Source: Burkholderiaceae bacterium
GTDB taxonomy: Bacteria > Pseudomonadota > Gammaproteobacteria > Burkholderiales > Burkholderiaceae_F
Assembly: GCA_013696665.1 (NCBI GenBank)
Contig: JACCYC010000157.1
Coordinates: forward strand, 1-5,085
Direction of reading: 5' to 3'
Length of the DNA stretch: 5,085 nucleotides
This document shows, piece after piece, positions 1 to 5,085 of the stretch (position 1 is its first letter; every line of letters starts with the position of its first letter). The notes under the pieces are model-generated. The model made no database searches and had not been told where the DNA came from. It saw only the letters and a list, made by a program, of their open reading frames with translations. The position numbers were made by a program, and so were the translations under genes.

Positions 1-69
1 CACATGATTGCTGATGCGGTAACGATCATCGGCACGCAGGACATTGTGTTTGGCGAGATCGATCGATGA
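1..69 (+). CDS. nuoD: NADH-quinone oxidoreductase subunit D, C-terminal end (partial)
   Basis: Frame 1 is open from the first base to a TGA at 67-69 and encodes the last 22 residues of a protein, HMIADAVTIIGTQDIVFGEIDR. This matches the conserved end of NuoD (49 kDa-type subunit), whose bacterial versions finish with a GTQDIVFGE(I/V)DR tail. NuoD sits in the peripheral arm of complex I and, with NuoB and NuoH, forms the quinone-reduction site. It is related to the large subunit of NiFe hydrogenases but holds no metal. The start and most of the gene lie upstream of the window. Its stop overlaps the nuoE start in an ATGA, as expected for the usual D-E-F-G-H order. The identification rests on a short tail plus context, but both agree. 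Confidence 0.93.
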   Translation, partial: HMIADAVTIIGTQDIVFGEIDR

Positions 70-578
70 GTGCAGTTCCGCAGAGCAGCTTGCTGTTATC
101 GGCCGGTGCGTATCGCAAGATCGATCGAGAGCTCGCGAAGTTTCCAGTCGACCAGCGTCGGTCCGCAGTGATTGCCGCGCTTGCCGTTGCGCAGGATGAG
201 CTCGGCTGGGTCTCGCAGGAGATTATTGAGGAAGTTGCGGCCTACCTCGGCATGCCGCCGATCGCGGTTTATGAAGTGGCGACGTTTTACAGCATGTTCA
301 ACGTCAAGCCGCTCGGCAAATTCAAACTCACGCTGTGCACCAATCTTCCCTGCGCACTATCCGGGGCAACGCGTGCTGCGAAGCATCTGACACACCGGCT
401 CGGCATACCGCTCAATGAGACGACAGCCGACGGAGTCTTTACGTTGAAAGAAGGCGAGTGCCTGGGTGCGTGCGGCGATGCGCCAGTTCTGCTGGTCAAC
501 AACAAGCGGATGGAAAGCTTCATGAGCAACGAAAAGCTCGACGCATTACTTGCCGAGCTTCAGGATGCTGCACGATGA
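66..578 (+). CDS. nuoE: NADH-quinone oxidoreductase subunit E (24 kDa-type, 2Fe-2S)
   Basis: A 170-residue NuoE, close to the usual 155-170 residues. It is part of the NADH dehydrogenase module of complex I on the cytoplasmic side and carries the 2Fe-2S cluster N1a, which lies next to the NuoF FMN but off the main electron path. The N-terminal half (about residues 14-80) is the helical domain, with the family stretch AVYEVATFYSMF at 67-78. The thioredoxin-like domain follows from about 86. The four cluster ligands are visible: Cys91 and Cys96 in CTNLPC, and Cys132 and Cys136 in ECLGACGDAPV. The ATG at 66 overlaps the nuoD stop by 4 bases. A weak GGCGAG at 52-57 sits 8 bases upstream and could be its ribosome binding site, so translation is probably coupled to nuoD. 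The first dozen or so residues look like a slightly longer, non-conserved leader than I recall for Burkholderia NuoE. A function in a formate dehydrogenase or bidirectional hydrogenase is possible for NuoE-like proteins generally but is ruled out here by the operon. Confidence 0.97.
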   Translation: MSAVPQSSLLLSAGAYRKIDRELAKFPVDQRRSAVIAALAVAQDELGWVSQEIIEEVAAYLGMPPIAVYEVATFYSMFNVKPLGKFKLTLCTNLPCALSGATRAAKHLTHRLGIPLNETTADGVFTLKEGECLGACGDAPVLLVNNKRMESFMSNEKLDALLAELQDAAR

Positions 579-1879
579 GCGCTCAAACCTGCTTTCACGG
601 CCGTCACTTGAATCCGATGATTCTGGATGGGCTGGACGGCAACAACTGGCCCTTGAAAGATTATGTCGATCGGGGCGGCTATAAGGCGTGGCGCAAGATA
701 TTCAACGACAAGCTCACACCTGACGCGGTGATCGCAGAGGTCAAAAAATCCGGATTGCGTGGACGTGGCGGCGCCGGATTTCCGACCGGACTCAAGTGGA
801 GTTTTATGCCGCGCCAGTACGCCGGGCAGAAGTACCTGGTGTGCAACTCCGATGAAGGCGAGCCCGGCACGTTCAAGGATCGCGACATCCTGCGCTACAA
901 CCCGCACAGTGTGATCGAAGGCATGGCGATCGCCGCATACGCGATGGGCATTACGGTCGGTTACAACTACATCCATGGCGAGATCTGGGCGGAGTACGAG
1001 CGCTTCGAAGACGCGTTGGCCGAGGCGTACGAAGCCGGCCTGCTGGGCGCAAAGATTTTGGGCTCCGAGACTTCATTCGACTTGCACGCGGCGCATGGGT
1101 ATGGCGCGTACATATGCGGCGAGGAAACCGCGCTGCTCGAGTCGCTCGAAGGCAAGAAGGGGATGCCGCGCTTCAAGCCTCCATTTCCGGCGAGTTATGG
1201 CTTGTACGGCAAGCCCACCACGATCAACAACACCGAGACGTTCGCCGCTGTCCCGTACATCATCAATAACGGAGGCGATGCATTTCTGCAGATCGGCCGG
1301 CCGAACAACGGGGGCACCAAGATTTTTTCGGTGTCGGGCGATGTGACGTGGCCGGGCAACTACGAAGTTCCGCTCGGGACGCCGTTTGCAAAGCTTCTCG
1401 AGTTGGCCGGCGGCATGCGTGACGGCAAGAAGATCAAGGGCGTGATTCCGGGCGGCTCTTCGATGCCGATCGTGCCCGGCGACCTGATGATGGTCACCGA
1501 CATGGATTACGACTCGATCGCCAAGGCGGGCTCGATGCTCGGCTCGGGCGCGGTCACGGTGATCGACGAGACACGCTGCATGGTCAGGTGCGCCGAGCGG
1601 CTCGCATACTTTTACTACGAGGAAAGTTGCGGTCAGTGCACACCGTGCCGTGAGGGCACCGGATGGCTTTATCGAATCATTCACCGGATCGAACACGGTG
1701 AAGGGCGTGCCGAAGACCTCGACCTGCTGAACTCGCTCGCCGACAACATTCAGGGCCGCACGATCTGCGCACTGGGCGACGCCGCCGCGATGCCGGTGAG
1801 AGCCTTCGTCAAGCACTACCGCGCCGAGTTCGAGCATCACATCGCGCATCGCAATTGCACGGTTCCGGAGTACACGTAG
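575..1879 (+). CDS. nuoF: NADH-quinone oxidoreductase subunit F (51 kDa-type, NADH/FMN)
   Basis: A 434-residue NuoF, full length for the family. It oxidises NADH, holds the FMN that accepts the hydride, and passes electrons through 4Fe-4S cluster N3 to NuoG. The glycine-rich GLRGRGGAGFPTG (residues 60-72) and NSDEGEPGTFKDR (91-103) form the NADH/FMN site in the Rossmann-like domain, and GAYICGEETALLESLEG lies at 177-193. A SLBB-like middle segment follows at about 245-330. The C-terminal helical domain has the N3 ligands Cys352, Cys355 and Cys358 in SCGQCTPCREG, and Cys398 in GRTICALGD. The open frame extends upstream to an ATG at 458, but those 39 extra codons lie inside nuoE and encode a Cys/Arg-rich non-family sequence. 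The ATG at 575 is preferred: it overlaps the nuoE stop as ATGA, has CAGGA at 561-565 nine bases upstream, and gives the expected protein length. An additional cysteine, Cys339, sits shortly before the N3 motif. NAD-dependent formate dehydrogenase or HoxF homologues are excluded by length and context. Confidence 0.97.
   Translation: MSAQTCFHGRHLNPMILDGLDGNNWPLKDYVDRGGYKAWRKIFNDKLTPDAVIAEVKKSGLRGRGGAGFPTGLKWSFMPRQYAGQKYLVCNSDEGEPGTFKDRDILRYNPHSVIEGMAIAAYAMGITVGYNYIHGEIWAEYERFEDALAEAYEAGLLGAKILGSETSFDLHAAHGYGAYICGEETALLESLEGKKGMPRFKPPFPASYGLYGKPTTINNTETFAAVPYIINNGGDAFLQIGRPNNGGTKIFSVSGDVTWPGNYEVPLGTPFAKLLELAGGMRDGKKIKGVIPGGSSMPIVPGDLMMVTDMDYDSIAKAGSMLGSGAVTVIDETRCMVRCAERLAYFYYEESCGQCTPCREGTGWLYRIIHRIEHGEGRAEDLDLLNSLADNIQGRTICALGDAAAMPVRAFVKHYRAEFEHHIAHRNCTVPEYT
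1865..1870 (+). promoter_or_regulatory. Ribosome binding site that fixes the nuoG GTG start
   Basis: CCGGAG, with a GGAG core at 1867-1870, lies 8 bases before the GTG at 1879-1881. This spacing fits initiation at the GTG and not at the in-frame ATG at 1855, which would place the GGAG inside the coding region. The site is within the last codons of nuoF, so ribosomes finishing nuoF (TAG at 1877-1879) end directly on the nuoG start. Confidence 0.7.
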
Positions 1880-4200
1880 TGATCGAACTCGAAATCGATG
1901 GCAGGAAAGTCGAAGTTCCGGAAGGCAGCATGCTGATGGACGCGGCGAGCCGTCTGGGCATCTACATTCCTCACTTCTGTTACCACAAGAAGCTCTCGAT
2001 CGCCGCCAACTGCCGGATGTGCCTGGTCGAAGTCGAGAAAGCGCCGAAGCCGATGCCGGCGTGCGCAACGCCGGTCTCGAAAGGAATGATTGCGCGAACG
2101 CAATCGGCGTACGCCAAGCAGGCGCAGCGGTCAGTGATGGAATTTCTGTTGATCAATCATCCGCTCGATTGCCCGATTTGCGATCAGGGTGGCGAGTGTC
2201 AGCTGCAGGATCTTGCGGTCGGTTATGGCGCGTCTTCGAGCCGATACGCCGAGCCCAAGCGGGTCGTGTTTCACAAGAGCATGGGACCGCTGATTTCCGC
2301 AGAGGAGATGACGCGCTGCATTCACTGCACGCGCTGCGTTCGCTTCGGTATCGAAGTTGCGGGCGTGATGGAGCTCGGCATGGTCAATCGAAGTGAGCAT
2401 GCGGAGATCTTGAGTTTCGTCGGTCAGTCAGTGGATTCAGAGCTGTCGGGCAACATGATCGACCTGTGCCCCGTTGGCGCGTTGACGAGCAAGCCATTTA
2501 GGTACGAAGCCCGCTCCTGGGAGCTGTCGCGCCGCAAATCGATAAGCCCGCACGATTCGGTCGGTTCCAACCTGATCGTACAGGTCAAGAACAATGAAGT
2601 GATGCGCGTTCTGCCGCTTGAGAACGAAGAGGTCAACGAGTGCTGGCTATCGGATCGCGACCGCTTTTCGTACGAAGGACTGAACGCCCCTGACCGAGTT
2701 CAACGGCCGATGCTGAAGCTTGGGGGCCAATGGCAAGAGGTCGACTGGAGCGTCGCGCTGGACTATGTGGCGCACGCGCTGACTGAATCGAAGCAGGCGC
2801 ACGGCGCCGATGCGATTGGCGCTCTCGCGTCGCCCGCGAGCACGGTTGAAGAACTGCACCTGCTCGCGAAACTGATGCGCGGACTCGGCTCCGACAACAT
2901 CGATTTCCGTCTGCGTCAGTCCGATTTTTCGGCCGACGCTTCGCCGTTCAATGCGCCCTGGCTCGGAATGAAGATCGCCGAGATCAGCAAGCTCAACAGC
3001 GTGCTGCTGGTGGGTTCGTCGCTTCGGAAGGAGCAACCGCTGTTGTCAACGCGGCTACGCGCAGCCGCCAAGCGCGGCTGCAAGGTCAACGTGTTGCACG
3101 CAGTCGCAGCCGACCTGCTGATGCCGGTGGCCAATCAATGGTTGATGCGCCCGAGTGCCTGGATCAACGTGCTCGCAGAAATAGCGGTCGCTGTCGCAGC
3201 TTCACGCGGTGACGCAGCGCCGATTGACGGACTCGTGGCCAGCGACAGCGCGAAGGCGATCGCGACGTCGCTTCTCTCAGGGGAGCGGCATGCGATTCTG
3301 CTAGGCAACGCCGCGGTCTATCACCCTCAGGCGGCACAACTGCATGCATGGGCTCAGTGGATCGCGCGAGCGACTGGCGCGACGCTGGGTGTGCTGACCG
3401 ACGCCGCGAATGCGATGGGCGGCCATATGGTCAAGGCGCGCCCGGTCGATGGTGGCCTGAACGCGCGACAGATGATTGAGCAGCCACGCGCTGCGTATCT
3501 CCTTTGGAATGTGGAGCCCGATTACGACACTGCAAATCCGGCGGCGACGTCGCAGGCGTTGCAATCCGCGCAAACGGTGATTGCCTTTTCCGTCTATCGC
3601 AATGGCGCGCTCGACTACGCTGACGCAATTCTGCCGATCACGCCTTTCACGGAAACCGCGGGTACATTTATCAACTGCGAGGGCCGCGTGCAAAGCTTCA
3701 ACGGTACGGTGCGGCCGGCTGGCGAGGCTCGGCCCGGCTGGAAAGTGCTGCGCGTCCTGGGAAATCTGCTGAATCTTGCGGGCTTCGACTACGAAACCGC
3801 CGAGCAGGTGCGCGTCGATGCGTTGCCTGCGGATTTGTCCACTCGGCTTTCGAATGAGATCGCTATGCATGTGCAGCGCCCGGTTGTTGCCGTCGGTGGT
3901 GCCGAGAGAGTTGCCAACGTTCCGATCTATTTCGCGGACTCGTTGGTGCGTCGTTCGCCACCGCTGCAGGCAACCCATGACGCGCGACCACCGAAGGCGC
4001 GCGCCAATGCGTCGACACTGCAGTCGTTTGGGGTCAGTGCGGGGGACAAGGTGCGCGTGAAGCAAGGTGACGCAGCTGCTTTGCTCGACGTTGTGGCAGA
4101 CAACGGTGTCGCCGACGGCGTCGTTCATGTTTCGGCCGCGCATGAATCGACCGCCACACTCGGCGCAATGTTCGGCCCGATCACGCTGGAGCGCGCGTGA
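1879..4200 (+). CDS. nuoG: NADH-quinone oxidoreductase subunit G (75 kDa-type, multi-Fe-S)
   Basis: A 773-residue NuoG, the largest subunit of the peripheral arm, which relays electrons from NuoF toward the quinone site. The N-terminal 2Fe-2S ferredoxin domain binds N1b through Cys34, Cys45, Cys48 and Cys62. Next comes the His/Cys3 motif for N5: His94, Cys98, Cys101 and Cys107. N4 follows with Cys147, Cys150, Cys153 and Cys197. From about 215 to the end the protein resembles molybdopterin oxidoreductases but carries no molybdenum cofactor in this family; the conserved FTETAGTFINCEGRVQSFNG is at 590-609 and a C-terminal beta-barrel-like part lies at about 710-773. The four N7 ligand positions of E. 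coli-type NuoG appear here as Ser223, Asp226, Ser230 and Ser258, so N7 is absent. I chose the GTG at 1879 because it overlaps the nuoF stop (TAGTG), has a GGAG 8 bases upstream, and gives the family N-terminus MIELEIDGRKVEVPEGS. An ATG at 1855 would add eight non-family residues. Confidence 0.96.
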   Translation: MIELEIDGRKVEVPEGSMLMDAASRLGIYIPHFCYHKKLSIAANCRMCLVEVEKAPKPMPACATPVSKGMIARTQSAYAKQAQRSVMEFLLINHPLDCPICDQGGECQLQDLAVGYGASSSRYAEPKRVVFHKSMGPLISAEEMTRCIHCTRCVRFGIEVAGVMELGMVNRSEHAEILSFVGQSVDSELSGNMIDLCPVGALTSKPFRYEARSWELSRRKSISPHDSVGSNLIVQVKNNEVMRVLPLENEEVNECWLSDRDRFSYEGLNAPDRVQRPMLKLGGQWQEVDWSVALDYVAHALTESKQAHGADAIGALASPASTVEELHLLAKLMRGLGSDNIDFRLRQSDFSADASPFNAPWLGMKIAEISKLNSVLLVGSSLRKEQPLLSTRLRAAAKRGCKVNVLHAVAADLLMPVANQWLMRPSAWINVLAEIAVAVAASRGDAAPIDGLVASDSAKAIATSLLSGERHAILLGNAAVYHPQAAQLHAWAQWIARATGATLGVLTDAANAMGGHMVKARPVDGGLNARQMIEQPRAAYLLWNVEPDYDTANPAATSQALQSAQTVIAFSVYRNGALDYADAILPITPFTETAGTFINCEGRVQSFNGTVRPAGEARPGWKVLRVLGNLLNLAGFDYETAEQVRVDALPADLSTRLSNEIAMHVQRPVVAVGGAERVANVPIYFADSLVRRSPPLQATHDARPPKARANASTLQSFGVSAGDKVRVKQGDAAALLDVVADNGVADGVVHVSAAHESTATLGAMFGPITLERA
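4188..4191 (+). promoter_or_regulatory. Ribosome binding site for nuoH GTG start
   Basis: GGAG lies 5 bases before the GTG at 4197-4199, within the last codons of nuoG. The frame has no ATG before codon 96 of nuoH, which is already past the first membrane helix and the conserved cytoplasmic loop, so this GTG with its GGAG is the most credible start. The GTG overlaps the nuoG stop as GTGA, indicating translational coupling. Confidence 0.65.
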
Positions 4201-5085
4201 TCGAGACGATCACCAGCTACGGTAGTCAGACGCTGGGACCTGCGTGGCCGGTGGTGTGGTCGCTGGCAAGGATTCTTGCGATCGTGCTGCCGATTCTCGG
4301 CCTGGTTGCGTACCTGACGCTGTGGGAACGCCGGCTGATCGGCTGGTTCCATATTCGGCGCGGGCCCAACCGGGTTGGGCCCCTGGGCCTGCTGCAACCG
4401 ATTGCCGATGCGGTCAAGCTGCTGACGAAGGAAATCATCTCACCGTCGCAGGCGGATAAGTCTCTGTTCTTTCTGGCGCCGATGGTGATTCTGATGCCCG
4501 CGCTGGCGGCGTGGGCGGTTATTCCGTTCGCGCCGGGCCTTGTGCTGGCCGACATCAACGCGGGACTGTTGTATGTGATGGCGATCACGTCCGTTGGCGT
4601 CTATGGCGTGATCATCGCGGGCTGGGCATCGAACTCCAAGTACGCATTTTTAGGCGCGATGCGAGCCGCGGCCCAGATGGTCAGCTACGAAATCGGCATG
4701 GGATTTGTGCTCGTCACGGTGCTGATGGTGTCCGGAACGTTGAACATGACACAGATCGTGGTTGGGCAGAACACCGGATGGTTTGCCGACATGGGTCTTA
4801 ATTTTCTGTCGTGGAACTGGCTGCCGCTGTTGCCACTGTTTGTGATCTATGTCGTTTCGAGTATTGCCGAAACGAATCGCCATCCATTTGATGTTGTCGA
4901 AGGCGAATCCGAGATTGTTGCAGGCCACATGGTCGAGTATTCGGGCATGAGCTTCGCAATTTTCTTCCTTGCCGAATACGCCAACATGATTTTGCTGTCC
5001 ACGGTGGCGACGATCATGTTTCTCGGCGGCTGGGCAGCTCCGATTGACCTCGGGCAATTGCTCGGCTTCGAGACCCCCGCGTGGG
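4197..5085 (+). CDS. nuoH: NADH-quinone oxidoreductase subunit H (ND1-type membrane subunit), 3' truncated by window
   Basis: From GTG 4197 an open frame runs to the window end, giving 296 codons plus one base; a whole NuoH in this group has roughly 350 residues, so about the last 55-60 are missing. NuoH (ND1) is an inner-membrane protein at the joint between the membrane and peripheral arms; with NuoB and NuoD it forms the quinone chamber. Visible hydrophobic segments lie at about 16-42, 91-113, 121-143, 164-188, 204-224 and 250-277. Family signatures are LWERRLIGWFHIRRGPNRVGP (42-62), GWASNSKYAFLGAMRAAAQM (142-161) and SIAETNRHPFDVVEGESE (222-239). Conserved acidic residues that line the quinone chamber and its coupling path include Glu165, Glu225, Asp232, Glu235, Glu237 and Glu239. 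The coding sequence overlaps the nuoG stop by 4 bases. No stop or frameshift interrupts it. The next gene in this operon type would be nuoI, outside the window. Confidence 0.96.
   Translation, partial: MIETITSYGSQTLGPAWPVVWSLARILAIVLPILGLVAYLTLWERRLIGWFHIRRGPNRVGPLGLLQPIADAVKLLTKEIISPSQADKSLFFLAPMVILMPALAAWAVIPFAPGLVLADINAGLLYVMAITSVGVYGVIIAGWASNSKYAFLGAMRAAAQMVSYEIGMGFVLVTVLMVSGTLNMTQIVVGQNTGWFADMGLNFLSWNWLPLLPLFVIYVVSSIAETNRHPFDVVEGESEIVAGHMVEYSGMSFAIFFLAEYANMILLSTVATIMFLGGWAAPIDLGQLLGFETPAW
4362..4382 (+). repeat. Strong inverted repeat (hairpin) inside nuoH
   Basis: The arms GGGCCCAAC (4362-4370) and GTTGGGCCC (4374-4382) are perfect reverse complements separated by only CGG, giving a 9-bp G/C-rich stem in the mRNA. 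It falls exactly on codons 56-62 of nuoH, which encode the conserved loop GPNRVGP. No run of T follows, so it does not look like an intrinsic terminator. The repeat may simply come from choosing GGG and CCC codons on both sides of a nearly symmetrical peptide. Any role in mRNA stability or ribosome pausing is inference. Confidence 0.6.

Noticed and set aside
458..574. 39-codon N-terminal extension of nuoF
   Set aside because: It lies inside nuoE, encodes a Cys/Arg-rich sequence unlike NuoF, and the ATG at 575 has the standard overlap, a ribosome binding site and the expected protein length.
1855..1878. ATG start giving NuoG eight extra residues
   Set aside because: The added residues are not part of the family N-terminus, and the GGAG at 1867-1870 is correctly spaced for the GTG at 1879 instead.
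1073..2068. 331-codon open frame on the minus strand opposite nuoF and the nuoG start
   Set aside because: It lies wholly opposite well-supported nuoF/nuoG coding sequence. Its product is Arg/His/Ala-rich with no recognisable domain. Long antisense open frames are expected in high-G+C coding DNA.
3301..4143. 280-codon open frame on the minus strand opposite the nuoG 3' half
   Set aside because: It is a shadow of nuoG with an Arg/His-rich composition, no family motif and no gene context.
4362..4400. Intrinsic terminator at the nuoH hairpin
   Set aside because: No T-run follows the stem, and it lies inside an open coding frame that continues to the window end.
1..5085. Mobile elements, CRISPR arrays, tRNA or rRNA genes, or a novel accessory system
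   Set aside because: Essentially every base is accounted for by contiguous nuo coding sequence; no direct-repeat array, transposase or RNA gene signature was seen.

Overview
The window lies inside a nuo operon, the gene cluster for respiratory complex I (proton-pumping NADH:quinone oxidoreductase). All genes run on the + strand in the order nuoD (last 22 codons), nuoE, nuoF, nuoG, nuoH (first 296 codons, cut by the window end). The gene order, high G+C with G/C-rich third positions, a NuoG that lacks the ligands of the extra N7 cluster, and close resemblance to the Burkholderiales Nuo proteins I remember all point to a betaproteobacterium, probably Burkholderiales (Burkholderiaceae-like). The genus cannot be fixed from the sequence alone.

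Layout: 1-69 is the 3' end of nuoD; 66-578 nuoE; 575-1879 nuoF; 1879-4200 nuoG; 4197-5085 nuoH (partial). Every junction overlaps: nuoD/nuoE and nuoE/nuoF by 4 bases (ATGA), nuoF/nuoG by 1 base (TAGTG), nuoG/nuoH by 4 bases (GTGA). There is no intergenic DNA at all, so there is no room for an internal intergenic promoter or terminator and none is seen. nuoG and nuoH both start with GTG, so ATG-only gene calling misplaces the first and misses the second.

How the genes work together: NuoE, NuoF and NuoG form the NADH-oxidising arm of complex I. NuoF binds NADH and FMN and carries 4Fe-4S cluster N3; NuoE carries the off-path 2Fe-2S cluster N1a; NuoG carries N1b, N5 and N4 and passes electrons toward the NuoB/C/D/I connecting module. 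NuoH is the membrane subunit that forms much of the quinone chamber at the junction with NuoB and NuoD. All expected cofactor ligands are present in NuoE, NuoF and NuoG, and no frameshift or internal stop is seen, so the locus looks functional.

No new system was found: this is an ordinary core metabolic operon. The points worth a second look are modest: the completely overlapping gene junctions with two GTG starts, the natural absence of the N7 cluster, a strong hairpin inside nuoH, a possible helix over the nuoE start, an extra cysteine in NuoF, and a degree of divergence that raises the question of whether this is a second nuo copy or a less-sampled lineage.
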